Shown in pieces: positions 51,701-55,249 of a stretch of 64,000 bases of DNA. The number at the start of each line of letters is the position of its first letter. Within the stretch, counting starts at the first letter, position 1. The stretch is taken from the NCBI GenBank assembly GCA_035610835.1, contig CM069448.1, forward strand, positions 27,243,905 through 27,307,904, in the 5' to 3' direction. A program made the position numbers and the translations under genes. A model generated the notes under the pieces. It saw only the letters and a list, made by a program, of their open reading frames with translations. It ran no database searches and had not been told where the DNA came from. The stretch comes from Ophiura sarsii. Lineage: Eukaryota; Echinodermata; Ophiuroidea; Amphilepidida; Ophiuridae.

Positions 51701-52431
51701 GATTTATGAACGTTTTAAATGTTTTTGCTATTGACATGAATTTGCCATTCATTCTTTTTTAGCTGGGCTAGTACATGAAAATAGGGCCGTAGACAAAAAT
51801 TAGCTATTTTCACGTTGATTTATGAACGTTCCGTAAATATTATGTGCATAGGCTAAATGTTAAAGCAGAGCCCAGAAAATTTTGGAAACTAATGAGTGTT
51901 TTAAACTTTTTTGACCCCCCCCCCCCCCCCCACTCTGTTGGGGTTTTCAAAAACTTTTTTGACCCCCTTTGCTGAGTATCAAAACTGTTTAGGCCCCCCT
52001 ATAATTATCCAGCCCCCCCCCCCCCACACCAAAGTATTTATGAACACTCCCTAAGATATCTTACCTTGCTTCTCGCGATCGCGGTGCATTTGCTGCTGCT
52101 GTATATCTAACAGTCTGTTATGTACCTCATGATCTTGATCAAACTGTGGATTTCTTGGCTGCTCTTTCTGATGCTGTTGTTGTAGATCTTCAGTTTCACT
52201 ATACTTTTGCTGTGTTGGGACATTTTCTGTCCGACTGCTGCTCTCCCCTTCTGATGTTGATTCTGACAAAGGGCCAACATTGTCTGGTGAAAAACTTCTC
52301 TCTACGTGATCTGCAGAAGATGAATTTCCTTCTGCTTCGCTCGATTCACTCGGAATGTTTTCATCTTGATGAGGAATTGGAGATATTTGGTCATCATCTG
52401 GTGGATCTAAATCATCCTTGGCGTCTGCCAT
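9287..52431 (-). CDS. TAPT1: TAPT1 orthologue, complete 13-exon coding sequence (642 aa)
   Basis: Thirteen exons on the minus strand join in phase: 52431-52065, 50522-50392, 47076-46961, 41470-41305, 38663-38528, 32848-32751, 28101-28032, 26370-26290, 17339-17230, 16056-15997, 13913-13845, 12039-11963, 9734-9287. They sum to 1929 nt, 642 residues plus stop. Every intron is GT-AG. The product follows vertebrate TAPT1 (about 567 aa) from [18 protein letters not shown] to the C-terminal [13 protein letters not shown] block. Residues 1-122 are acidic and Ser/Gln-rich, the multi-pass core is about 124-510, and the tail 512-630 is Ser/Thr/Pro-rich. TAPT1 is a conserved DUF747 membrane protein related to yeast Emp65; in vertebrates it is reported at the ER and ciliary base/centrosome and is needed for skeletal patterning. 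Function here is inferred by homology. The ATG context (AAC ATG G) is good. No frameshift or internal stop is seen; expression cannot be judged. Confidence 0.95.
9825..10173. mobile_element. MITE made of CCAGTATCG/CGATACTGG palindromes
   Basis: The ends AGTGTACTTTAGGTC and GACTTAAAGTACACT form ~15-bp inverted repeats with one mismatch. The interior is a string of related palindromic units (CCAGTATCGNNCGATACTGG types, with variants ACTGGAACAC and GTACCAG) spaced tens of bp apart. It lies in TAPT1 intron 12, 90 bp upstream of the exon 13 acceptor. Overlapping ORFs on both strands are by-products of the repeat. Confidence 0.75.
10254..10487. mobile_element. TTAA-flanked MITE, copy b
   Basis: TTAACACTTTCCACGCG at the left edge and CGCGTGGAAAGTGTTAA at the right edge; interior closely follows the copy at 4004. 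Non-autonomous. Confidence 0.8.
11276..11480. mobile_element. MITE with GTGATCAAGCGAAATGAGTC ends
   Basis: The left end GTGATCAAGCGAAATGAGTC and right end GACTGATTCCGCTTGATCGC are inverted repeats; ACATGTCGG/CCGACAT lies just inside. Related to the element at 61628-61876, which has GTGATGTGATCAAGCAAAAT ends. Confidence 0.6.
11963..12039 (-). CDS. TAPT1: TAPT1 exon 12
   Basis: 77 nt, acceptor TTTTATAG, donor CTATG|GTAAGC. Encodes [20 protein letters not shown] then ILVYL, aligned with human LIRVVTSSIKVQGILSYACV-ILFYF. TG plus T of exon 13 gives Cys. Similarity is modest, but phase and position fit exactly. Confidence 0.88.
12040..13844 (-). other. TAPT1 intron 11
   Basis: AT-rich at 12040-12420. 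Then a GGTCGGTCAG-type repeat module with C and G runs (12430-12835) that carries a directly repeated segment (CCTGCATTGCCTGGTAGAG at 12600 and 12680). A degenerate GGGACAATTCC palindrome lies near 12960-13000. No coding signal. Confidence 0.75.
12430..12835. repeat. GGTCGG/CCGACC repeat module with internal direct repeat
   Basis: Bounded by AAGGGTCGGTCAGTCGGG near 12486 and GGGTCGGTCGGTCGATTACC near 12808, with runs of C and A between. CCTGCATTGCCTGGTAGAG plus GTACTGTATGCCCAGTATCC is present twice, ~80 bp apart. Similar modules occur near 5010, 5175, 13665, 16310, 21205, 34345 and 45280. Confidence 0.5.
13845..13913 (-). CDS. TAPT1: TAPT1 exon 11
   Basis: 69 nt, acceptor CATTTTTAG, donor CTG|GTATGT. 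Encodes [20 protein letters not shown] then ACL; human [20 protein letters not shown]. Two degenerate copies of the acceptor plus the start of this exon lie directly upstream in transcript direction (starts near 13972 and 14021). Confidence 0.95.
13914..14050 (-). repeat. Two degenerate copies of the exon 11 splice acceptor region
   Basis: In transcript direction TTTTTAG|GCGTTTTCTGATCAC is the used junction. Upstream lie ATTTTCAG|GCATTTTCTGATCAC (junction 13973/13972) and TCTTCAG|GCATATTCCGACAC (junction 14022/14021). Spacing is 49-59 bp. Each copy breaks off in GTTTACTGATG, an in-frame TGA. Confidence 0.75.
14356..14665. mobile_element. MITE with TGATGCGATCTGTGAAAAC ends, copy 1
   Basis: Left end ATGTGATGCGATCTGTGAAA and right end TTTCACAGATCGCATCACA form inverted repeats of about 22 bp. 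The interior includes AGAACTGTTTCGATCATTTT and CTACGATCAC. A second copy (46242-46912) is interrupted by another element. Confidence 0.8.
15997..16056 (-). CDS. TAPT1: TAPT1 exon 10
   Basis: 60 nt micro-exon: acceptor ACCTGTAG, donor AAT|GTAAGT. Encodes the 20 residues [20 protein letters not shown], matching human VYSEYRASLAFDLVSSRQKN. Phase 0 on both sides. Confidence 0.94.
16057..17229 (-). other. TAPT1 intron 9
   Basis: Contains a GACCGACCGACC module (about 16300-16370), a T/G-rich stretch (16600-16950) and the MITE at 16959-17209, which ends 20 nt from the exon 9 donor. Confidence 0.8.
16959..17209. mobile_element. MITE with CTGTTCTGTCAAAACCTTGT ends
   Basis: Left end CTGTTCTGTCAAAACCTTGT, right end ACAAGGTTTTGACAGAACAG (17191-17209 plus one mismatch base): ~20-bp terminal inverted repeats, 251 bp. 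The interior repeats ATGTATAAA...GGGCAGT...TTCAAGGGCC-type units about every 80-100 bp. A sister copy at 32950-34107 carries a nested insertion. Confidence 0.8.
17230..17339 (-). CDS. TAPT1: TAPT1 exon 9
   Basis: 110 nt, acceptor TTTCTTTTCAG, donor GAG|GTAAGT. Encodes [20 protein letters not shown] then [16 protein letters not shown]; human has HLWVLFPDVCMVIASEIAVD and IVKHAFITKFNDITAD. A MITE ends at 17209, about 20 nt inside the following intron. Confidence 0.95.
19510..20129. mobile_element. Tc1/mariner-like non-autonomous element
   Basis: Ends CAGGGTGTCCAAGATGATTTATA and TATAAATCAATCTAGGACACC-CTG are inverted repeats, flanked on both sides by TA (19508-19509 and 20130-20131), the Tc1/mariner target duplication. 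620 bp with no transposase ORF. Confidence 0.7.
20778..21170. mobile_element. hAT MITE, truncated copy
   Basis: Starts CAAGCATGTGCAACCTTTTC and follows the copy at 26946 (GGGCCTCATTG, CCAAAACACGTCCG, AATAGGGGAGG, GAGCACACCACTAAAT) up to TTTTGGGATTAGC. There it breaks into a poly(C)/poly(A) GGTCGG-type module instead of the expected right end. Confidence 0.75.
22835..23654. mobile_element. Possible element with ACAGGGTGT ends
   Basis: ACAGGGTGTATCAAAATAAA on the left; TTTTGCAAAAACACACCCTGT on the right. The inverted repeat is short (about 9-10 good bp) and the interior holds a CCAGTGGTGGCAC...C-run segment. Weak call. Confidence 0.3.
24560..24760 (+). promoter_or_regulatory. CpG-rich promoter-like patch inside TAPT1 intron 8
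   Basis: Within AT-rich DNA, a short CpG-rich segment has CCAATCA/CCAATCAC motifs (24564 and 24608), an inverted pair around CAGCGCTG, and CAACCATGGCGGACGCGTC at 24679-24697, the typical YY1-type start element (ATGGCGG). The ORF from that ATG is only MADAS then stop. It may be a promoter of a non-coding transcript or a repeat fragment. Confidence 0.3.
25962..26141. mobile_element. MITE with ACTATAGTT/TCAGTTCCAAATTGGC ends
   Basis: Left ACAGTTTGTTCAGTTCCAAA-TTGGC and right CGCCAATTTGGATCTGACTG-AACTATAGT are inverted repeats (180 bp). Related copies: 57154-57378 and fragments near 5619-5820 and 10921-11125. These share an interior with TCTCTCC..CGCAAAAGTAAT and many CGC/GCG dinucleotides. Confidence 0.65.
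26290..26370 (-). CDS. TAPT1: TAPT1 exon 8
   Basis: 81 nt, acceptor TGTTTTTCAG, donor TTGG|GTAAGT. Encodes [20 protein letters not shown] then QFSWNL, aligned with human IKERFTNYVLLLIVCLRNME-QFSWNP. Contains a membrane segment (about residues 369-379). The terminal G plus AT of exon 9 gives Asp. Confidence 0.93.
26946..27413. mobile_element. hAT-type MITE with 8-bp target duplication
   Basis: Ends CAAGCATGTGCAACC and GGCTGCACACGCTTG (inverted). Flanked by AGCTACAC (26938-26945) and AGCTACAT (27414-27421), a 7/8 match to an 8-bp duplication as made by hAT transposases. The right end GGGCCGCATGTGGCC is of the Charlie-like type. Confidence 0.85.
27491..27626. mobile_element. Small TIR element next to a poly(G) run
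   Basis: TAACGGTCCATTCATAC at the left and GTATGAACGGACCTTTA at the right form inverted repeats around a CpG-rich interior (ACGTCGCCGA, CGTCGATATCCGTCGACGTC). Confidence 0.6.
27636..27664. repeat. Poly(G) run, 29 bases
   Basis: Uninterrupted G run. Could form quadruplexes, and the true length may differ. Confidence 0.9.
28032..28101 (-). CDS. TAPT1: TAPT1 exon 7
   Basis: 70 nt, acceptor CAATACAG, donor AGCG|GTAAGT. Encodes [20 protein letters not shown] then SCS, matching human [20 protein letters not shown]. The last G joins AT of exon 8 to form Asp. Confidence 0.95.
28241..28664. mobile_element. Inverted-repeat element with ACCGAAACCAGACGGAATTG ends
   Basis: CTACCGAAACCAGACGGAAT-TGGGCA (28241-28266) and TGCCCAATTCCGTCTGGTTC-GGTAG (28640-28664) are a ~25-bp inverted pair with one or two differences. 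It appears to sit inside another sequence (CAGACGAC...CACGTCACATCAAAAG) that also occurs reversed near 31385-31443. Confidence 0.65.
29072..30216 (-). mobile_element. 5'-truncated CR1/L2-like non-LTR retrotransposon
   Basis: Coding homology starts abruptly near 30216 on the minus strand and ends at a stop at 29206. A short 3' region then carries GGCGCTTTATAAATTACC and an (ATT)n tail (29072-29091), as typical CR1/L2-type tails do. The endonuclease and first half of the reverse transcriptase are missing, so the element cannot move itself. Confidence 0.85.
29206..30216 (-). pseudogene. Reverse transcriptase C-terminal half (non-LTR)
   Basis: The open frame of ~335 residues (nominally 343 from 30237) contains [15 protein letters not shown], the catalytic YADD box ([11 protein letters not shown]), [26 protein letters not shown], and the typical C-terminal block [20 protein letters not shown] / [11 protein letters not shown] / [10 protein letters not shown]. 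Order and spacing follow CR1/L2-clade polymerases. There is no frameshift in the remaining part, so insertion may be fairly recent; missing N-terminal RT motifs and endonuclease make it a dead 5'-truncated copy. No relation to the host gene. Confidence 0.9.
30401..30508. repeat. Long hairpin, 42-bp arms
   Basis: The left arm 30401-30442 (GTTATTAGGTGAGGTTGGGT...) and right arm 30467-30508 (ending ACCCAACCTCACCTAATAAC) match at 41 of 42 positions. The 24-nt centre contains GGAGTC/GACTCC, extending the stem further. The arm sequence GACTAGATATAAT+CCGTATCCGACCC also appears at the two borders of the retrotransposon (29062-29074 and 30216-30235). Confidence 0.9.
32211..32464. mobile_element. TTAA-flanked MITE, copy c (reverse)
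   Basis: TTAACACTTTCCATGCGGCA and GCTGTGTGGAAAGTGTTTAA edges; interior is the reverse complement of the copies at 4004 and 10254 (GTCTGCAGACGAC, ATCACCATGAGAAATGC). Confidence 0.8.
32751..32848 (-). CDS. TAPT1: TAPT1 exon 6
   Basis: 98 nt, acceptor ATCATGCAG, donor AAT|GTAAGT. Encodes [20 protein letters not shown] then [12 protein letters not shown], nearly identical to vertebrate TAPT1 ([20 protein letters not shown]). Residues about 307-338. This exon fixes frame and orientation of the whole gene. Confidence 0.97.
32950..34107. mobile_element. MITE (CTGTTCTGTCA ends) split by a nested element
   Basis: Outer ends CTGTTCTGTCA (32950) and TGACAGAACAG (34107) match the MITE at 16959-17209. 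The sequence is continuous with that copy on each side of 33007-33840 (left ...CCTATGTA, right TATAATCTTT), which proves a later insertion into it. Confidence 0.8.
33007..33840. mobile_element. Nested TIR element with GGGCGAGTCCGCCC-type motifs
   Basis: 834 bp. The ends GGGGAGAGCGGGGCGGAGTC and GACTCGCCCCGCTCTCCCC are inverted repeats of about 25 bp; flanks are TA on both sides (33005-33006, 33841-33842). Inside, a palindromic GC-rich 14-mer (variants of GGGCGAGTCCGCCC / GGGCGGACTCGCCC) recurs at about 33037, 33379, 33401, 33437, 33623, 33654 and 33817. No transposase recognised. TA duplication suggests a Tc1/mariner or related enzyme. Confidence 0.8.
36181..36367. mobile_element. MITE with ATACTGTTTGGCCATCTCGA ends
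   Basis: 187 bp. Left ATACTGTTTGGCCATCTCGA-GACAGTGACGTAAC and right GTTACGTCACTGTCTCAAGA-TGGCCAAACAGAGTAT are ~34-bp inverted repeats. Interior is strongly CpG-rich (ACGCGCGCGTG, TGCGCGCGCG), unlike its surroundings. Confidence 0.8.
36945..37133. mobile_element. Small inverted-repeat element with CAGGGTCAGAA ends
   Basis: CAGGGTCAGAAGTTCG at the left and AAATTTCTGACCCTG at the right; the interior contains repeated GAATCTA/GGATTCTTGCAA palindrome-like segments. Confidence 0.55.
37451..37806. mobile_element. MITE with TACTGTAAAAGTGATAATTT-type ends
   Basis: TACTGTAAAGTGGTAAATTT on the left and AAAATTATCACTTTTACAGTA on the right form inverted repeats; interior has TTCGCGCGATTAA and similar CpG motifs. 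A degenerate relative may lie at 8420-8630. Confidence 0.65.
38528..38663 (-). CDS. TAPT1: TAPT1 exon 5
   Basis: 136 nt, acceptor CGACATAG, donor GTCT|GTATCC. Translation: [20 protein letters not shown], then [20 protein letters not shown] and AIVYV, matching human [19 protein letters not shown]. The terminal T joins TT of exon 6 to make Phe, restoring YVFLHAIL. Confidence 0.94.
38742..39533 (+). mobile_element. CR1/L2-like 3' end with internal tandem duplication
   Basis: TTAGTATTTCACACAGTTTT...CCATCCATGCATTTGCGTGTT is present at 38742 and again at 39119 (377-bp offset). The second copy runs into GTTAAGCGCCTTGAGGCCCC...GGGCGCTATATAAGCGC and (ATT)n at 39511-39533, the usual tail of CR1/L2-type retrotransposons. 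No reverse transcriptase frame is left. Confidence 0.7.
39552..39896. mobile_element. MITE with TACCGTATTATCCCTATTAA ends
   Basis: Left TACCGTATTATCCCTATTAA-GCGCCC; right GGGCACTTATTAAGGATAAT-ACGGTA: ~26-bp inverted repeats. A partial second copy starts at 55962 (TACCATATTGTCCCTATTAA) and shares GCAAAGTCATTTTGGGT and GTCATTGGGAAAAAGAGGGG. Confidence 0.8.
40709..40747 (-). pseudogene. Stray copy of the TAPT1 exon 4 end and splice donor
   Basis: In transcript direction it reads [17 protein letters not shown], against the true [17 protein letters not shown] at 41305. About 37 bases match with ~8 substitutions and no stop. Everything upstream of it is a dispersed repeat, so no whole exon is duplicated. 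Confidence 0.65.
40748..41190. repeat. Dispersed repeat, copy 1
   Basis: Its reverse complement matches 58590-59150 over shared blocks: GTTTCGAGAGAAATTAGACA, CACTTTCAATGCACTCC, ATTTTGCTAACTCCCGCAGT, CAACATTTG. Borders are not sharp. Not recognised. Confidence 0.6.
41191..41240 (-). mobile_element. Retrotransposon tail fragment
   Basis: Minus strand reads ATGCGCTCTATAAGCACTGG followed by (TAA)n, the same tail type as at 39490-39533. Confidence 0.5.
41305..41470 (-). CDS. TAPT1: TAPT1 exon 4
   Basis: 166 nt between acceptor CATTACAG and donor GAG|GTAAGT. It encodes [13 protein letters not shown], a hydrophobic stretch, then [20 protein letters not shown] and YIIYNMLE, among the best conserved parts of the family (human YVDYSMMYHLIRGQSVIKL). 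Residues about 206-260. A degenerate copy of its last ~37 bases plus donor lies at 40709-40747. Confidence 0.96.
41790..41816. repeat. Poly(C) run, 27 bases
   Basis: Uninterrupted C run followed by (AC)n-like sequence. About 150 bp later comes a G-rich strand segment (41970-42020, GGGGAGGGGGAGG). Confidence 0.9.
42770..43010. repeat. Cluster of GGTTAG/CTAACC motifs in both orientations
   Basis: GCGGTTAGC, CTCGGTTAGCT, GGGGTTAGTTAAC, CGGGGTTAGTTAA, GGCCGTTAACCAAG, TAGGTTAGCC and AAGAGGTTAGC occur in ~240 bp with GATTCACACGG/GATTCACATGG. Looks like the interior or subterminal region of an unclassified transposon. Confidence 0.45.
43050..43460. repeat. Tandem duplication, 192-bp offset
   Basis: AAGTCATAGTTTTGGTACGA-TAGAGTCACTGCACATCTCC is at about 43060 and again at 43252; GGAAATACCGTTGATCTTTA and CTTTTCCAGAATGTA...GAAAACATACAC also repeat. 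The second copy has a ~20-bp insertion. Confidence 0.85.
43976..44390. mobile_element. MITE with TTAAAGGGGCATTAAGAG ends
   Basis: TTAAAGGGGCATTAAGAG on the left and CACTTAATGTCCCTTTAAA on the right are inverted. A further left-end-like piece occurs near 18358 (TTTAAAGGGGCATTGAGAG). Confidence 0.6.
44885..44942 (+). other. Decayed tRNA-like (tRNA-Val type) fragment
   Basis: TAGTGTAGTGGTTTATCAC resembles the D-arm/A-box part of tRNA-Val, and GGTTCAATTCC 18 nt further on is a B-box. The anticodon arm is shortened, so this is a SINE head or tRNA pseudogene, not a functional tRNA. Confidence 0.5.
45342..46108. mobile_element. Element with GTCCGGAC ends and AAAGGGTGGGG repeats
   Basis: The palindrome GTCCGGAC marks both ends (45342-45349 and 46101-46108). 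Next to each end a direct/inverted series of AAAGGGTGGGGGT motifs occurs (four to five on each side: about 45364, 45399, 45430, 45460; 46013, 46044, 46060, 46080). No transposase recognised. Confidence 0.6.
46242..46912. mobile_element. MITE with TGATGCGATCTGTGAAAA ends, copy 2, interrupted
   Basis: Same ends and interior as 14356-14665 (AAGCTGAGACTGTGCTGATT, AGAACTGTTTCGATCATTTT, AAGTAAGTTTTTGAAGGTGA), but split by a nested element at 46452-46702 and enlarged by an extra A/T-rich stretch near 46790-46860. Confidence 0.8.
46452..46702. mobile_element. Nested PIF/Harbinger-like MITE
   Basis: 251 bp. GGGGTCGTCCATAATTTTCG-CCATTTTCA and its inverted partner TGAAAATGGCGATAATTTTG-GATGATCCC, flanked by TAA on both sides (46449-46451, 46703-46705). 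A 3-bp TWA duplication fits PIF/Harbinger. The interior repeats the GTACGTAA motif. Confidence 0.85.
46961..47076 (-). CDS. TAPT1: TAPT1 exon 3 (first membrane segment)
   Basis: Acceptor TTTCCTAG, donor CAA|GTAAGA, 116 nt. It encodes [20 protein letters not shown] followed by [16 protein letters not shown]. This is the hydrophobic FLCLDAFL..FTLLPLRV block of vertebrate TAPT1 (residues about 167-205 here). It ends in phase 2; the first base of exon 4 completes a Lys codon. Confidence 0.93.
47536..47885. mobile_element. TIR element with GTTGTGTTGCCCTCA ends
   Basis: Outer sequence AGGCAAAAAAAAAAG-TTGTGTTGCCCTCA on the left, TGAGGGCAACACAAC-TATTTTTTTTTGGCCT on the right: ~28-bp inverted repeats including the homopolymer. 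GGCCGGCCGG/CCCGGCCGG lies inside at both ends. Flanked by TA. Confidence 0.75.
48240..49010. repeat. 156-bp tandem repeat with TGACCTTTGACC motifs (5 units)
   Basis: ATCTTGACCTCAGATGACC starts at 48261, 48417, 48572, 48729 and 48884 (spacing 155-157 bp). Each unit has two TGACCTTTGACC boxes, CATTAACATATGAAGGTTTC and GCAATTGGTCATTGTATGG. A truncated piece resumes after the SINE (49396-49440). Confidence 0.9.
49016..49394 (+). mobile_element. tRNA-derived SINE inserted in the satellite
   Basis: Begins GGGGCGAGGTGGCGCAGTCG-GTTAGAGCGTC, a clear tRNA 5' half with A-box. Continues with unrelated body (GTCACAGACTCCTTCGTAAA) and ends in GTAGAAGTAGAAGTAGAAG. The satellite unit is interrupted exactly here (TTGGTCAT before, AAAAAGAAATGGAC after). 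The ORF across it (49024-49251) is not a gene. Confidence 0.8.
50099..50259. mobile_element. 161-bp hAT-type MITE with perfect 8-bp target duplication
   Basis: CAAGGGCGCAGATCC at the left, GGGATCTGCACCCTTG at the right, flanked by GTTGTGGG on both sides (50091-50098 and 50260-50267). The interior has GTGGGGGGGACA and a 22-C run (50222-50243). Confidence 0.85.
50392..50522 (-). CDS. TAPT1: TAPT1 exon 2
   Basis: 131 nt, from acceptor TTCACAG to donor AAG|GTACAT. GT completes the Gly codon started in exon 1. It encodes [18 protein letters not shown] and then [17 protein letters not shown], matching the first conserved block of TAPT1 (human LSLLRFLSAELTRGYFLE and RRERVYTCLRIPRELEK). Confidence 0.95.
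50523..52064 (-). other. TAPT1 intron 1
   Basis: One third is the TIR element at 51505-52051. A GGCCGTG-rich stretch (51110-51310; GGCCATGGCCGTGCCC-type direct repeats) and unique-looking DNA fill the rest. The open frame at 50683-50955 (minus) has no homology and no place in the gene. Confidence 0.75.
51505..52051. mobile_element. PIF/Harbinger-like MITE at the exon 1 donor
   Basis: GGGACCGTTCATAAATACTT-TGGTGGGG on the left; CCCCACACCAAAGTATTTAT-GAACACTCCC on the right; flanked by TAA on both sides (51502-51504, 52052-52054). The interior repeats AACTTTTTTGACCCCCC five times. It begins at intron position +14 of TAPT1 intron 1. Confidence 0.85.
52065..52431 (-). CDS. TAPT1: TAPT1 exon 1 (N-terminal, disordered)
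   Basis: Encodes residues 1-122 plus the first base of a Gly codon. It starts [14 protein letters not shown] and continues acidic and Ser/Glu-rich, then Gln/His-rich near the end, as expected for the poorly conserved TAPT1 N-terminus. It ends at CAAG|GTAAGA, phase 1. The frame runs only four codons into the intron before a stop, supporting the donor. A TIR element begins only 14 nt into the intron. Confidence 0.9.
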
Positions 52432-52880
52432 GTTGCAAATGTTATGGTTAGGACGCCACCTAGTGTCGTGTCGCTAATTGATAAGTGTTACTACTTTATA
52501 TGTACCAAAATCATACCAGCCATGCTTAGATTGTATAGGGTGGTAAAAATACTCGATAACTTTTGTTTATGTAGCGGGCTCTGGGACGATTATTAAGGTT
52601 ATGGTCAGGCATTGTTATCAGGGCTGGAATTTTCATTTTTTTTTCTTCAACCAGACAGGTAACTCACAAAAAAACCCTGCCCAACAGAAATTCCACCAGC
52701 CAGTGTAACACACTTTACACTGTGAGTTCGAAAAATGTTACCCGCCAATTGCTGACTTGGATGGATACTTTTGTATCTTTACCCGCCCTACGCAAAAGTT
52801 ACCCCCGGAAGTTACCCCCTATCAGGCCATGGGCAGTCGGGAGGGTGTTCCAGACCTGATTGTCACAGCTAGCTTGCTTA

Positions 52881-54299
52881 GGGAGTGTTCAGAAATACTT
52901 TGGTGGGGGGGGGGGGGGGGGTTGGCCAAAACGGGGGGGGAGGTCTAAAAAGTTTGAAGTCTCAAAAAGGGGGGGGGGGGGGACTAAAAAGTTTTACCTA
53001 CTCAAGAGGGGGGGTCAAAAAAGTTAGGCCAAATACTAGTCGTTAACGGGAAAAATACCAAAATTTTCTGCACTACGCGAAAGTAAATACTGCAATATTG
53101 ACATTTCTATAACAAATTATACAGATTTCCGCACGCTCCGCTCAAATAATTGTAAAAACATTGTGCCGACAGCAGAATTTGTTATACAAAATGTGGCTAA
53201 CCAGTGTCCACAATTTTTACTTGAGAACTGTTGATAAGGGTGATCGTCAACAGGGTTAAATACACATTTCCGCGCGCTACACGTTATTTTGAACGCAGTT
53301 GACAAAATTTCTGCGCAGGGGTCAAAAAAGTTAGGCCAAATAGGTAGTCGTTAACGGGAAAAATACCAAAATTTTCTGCGCTACGCGCAAGTAAATACTG
53401 CAATATTTACATTTCTATAACATATTATATTTGTAAAAACATTGTGCCGACAGCAGGATTTGTTAAACAAAATGTGGCTAACCAGTGTCCACAATTTTTA
53501 CCTGAGAACTGTTGATAAGGGTGATCGTCAACAGGGTTAAATACACATTTCCACGCGCTACACATGATTTTGAACGCAGTTGACCAAATTTCTGAGCGGG
53601 GGGTCAAAAAAAGTTAGGCCAAATAGGTAGTCGTTAACGGGAAAAATACTAAAATTTTCTGCGCTACGCGCAAGTCAATACTACAATGTTGACATTTCTA
53701 TAACAAATTATACAGATTTCTGCACGCTCCGCGCGTGTCTTTGTGAAAACAACGTGCAGACAGCAGGATTTGTTATACAAAATGTGACTAACCAGTGTCC
53801 ACAATTTTTACTTCAGAACTGTTGGTAAGGGTGATCAACAACAGGATACAAATGTTTGCACGCTACTTTTGTACTAGCAAGTTGACCAAATTTGTCGTTC
53901 TCCGCGCAAATCGTAGATAGAAGGACTTGTATACAAAGAGTAACTTTTTACAATTGGAAAAAAGAAACTGTTTTTAAAAAGGCTATAACATGATAAATAC
54001 AAATCACCGAAAAAACAATTCGGAGGCTTGAAAGATATGTTTCAAGTGAATTTGAAATGTTGCAAATTGATTGCCAGCTATACACAGTTCTGACTGTAGT
54101 GTAAGCGTCATAGAACTTGAGCAATATCTATCTACATCTGACAGTAGGGGGGGGGGGGGGTCAAACAAGTTTTTCACCCTGTTAAAGGGGGGGGGGTCAG
54201 AAAAGTTTGTCAATTTGTAAAGGGGGGGGTCAAAAAAGTTTAGACACCGACAATTTTTTTTTGGCCAACCGCCCCACCAAAGTATTTCTGAACACTCCC
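52881..54299. mobile_element. 1.4-kb PIF/Harbinger-like non-autonomous element
   Basis: GGGAGTGTTCAGAAATACTT-TGGTGGGG and CCCCACCAAAGTATTTCTGA-ACACTCCC are inverted ends, flanked by TTA on both sides (52878-52880, 54300-54302). Inside are three ~290-bp tandem units starting GGTCAAAAAAGTTAGGCCAA (about 53017, 53320, 53605) that carry TTTTCTGCGCTACGCGCAAG. No transposase recognised. The ends match those of 51505-52051. Confidence 0.85.
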
Positions 54300-54469
54300 T
54301 TACTATCTATCAACATCGGTACTGGAATTAGCCGGGGTTGTTTAAAGTTGTGTGTCGGACCGTTTCACAGGTTGGCTGGGTAGGGTAGTAGGGGTGGGGG
54401 AGCAGTGTATGGAAGGGGTAGGAAAAGGTGTGGGGCGTAAACCCCACTTTTTTTGCTCAACATTTTTTG

Positions 54470-54740
54470 GACAACGTTTTTGGTAAAAAATGCAGAAATT
54501 GCACCAAAATCATTTAAAGACCCTTCTCTACGAGTGCATTTTTCATTTTTTCAAACAAATGGATTTGTTTATTTTTTTTTACCAAAAATGCAAATTTTGA
54601 GCTTTGGTCAACATTTAGAAATAAAAAAAATTGTATAAAAAATAAAAAATGCGCTTCTAGAAAAGTATCTTTAGATGATTTTGGTGCAATTTCGGCATTT
54701 TCTTTACCAAAAACTGATTTGGTTACGTTGTCCAAAAATT
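54470..54740. repeat. Imperfect inverted repeat (~270 bp)
   Basis: GACAACGTTTTTGGTAAAAA-ATGCAGAAATTGCACCAAAA-TCATTTAAAGA on the left; TCTTTAGATGATTTTGGTGC-AATTTCGGCATTTTCTTTAC-CAAAAACTGATTTGGTTACG on the right. Probably an old MITE. Confidence 0.6.
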
Positions 54741-55249
54741 GTTGAGCCAAAAAAGTGATTTCTTTTGGTCACATTTTTTAAAAATCAGCATTTTTAATCA
54801 AATTTGATATCAGATATAGATTATGAAAGGAAATAAGTCAGTCATTTCCTTTCTAAAATTGTACAAAAGGAATGAACTCGCAAGTGCATGCCGCCATAGA
54901 AAAAAAAAGCTTATTGTGTAACTTCAGACATGATAAATAGACATAATACCGTAATCATGTTAATTGACATTATTCAAGTGCGCTTGACACTGTGCCTTTT
55001 GACTTGAGTGACATTTTGTGATCAATGAACATTATATAAACATTCAGGTTATCTTTTCATGTGAAATCAATCATGTGTATACATGATTGCACTGGTATGT
55101 GTATGTTAATTGTACCATCATTCTGTATTGAGTTTTTGACCTTCGAAACAGATCTGTAAAACCATGTAGCAGGATCAAGTCCAAATTTCATGCACCTGTA
55201 AAAAAAGTATCGCACATTTTTTTGTTGCTCATAAATTGCATATACGAAG

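Noticed and set aside
52146..52451. Plus-strand ORF of 101 aa
   Set aside because: Antisense shadow of TAPT1 exon 1.
53117..53607. Two similar minus-strand ORFs (FKITCSARKCVFNPVDDHPY type)
   Set aside because: They are the tandem 290-bp units of the TIR element; no known domain.
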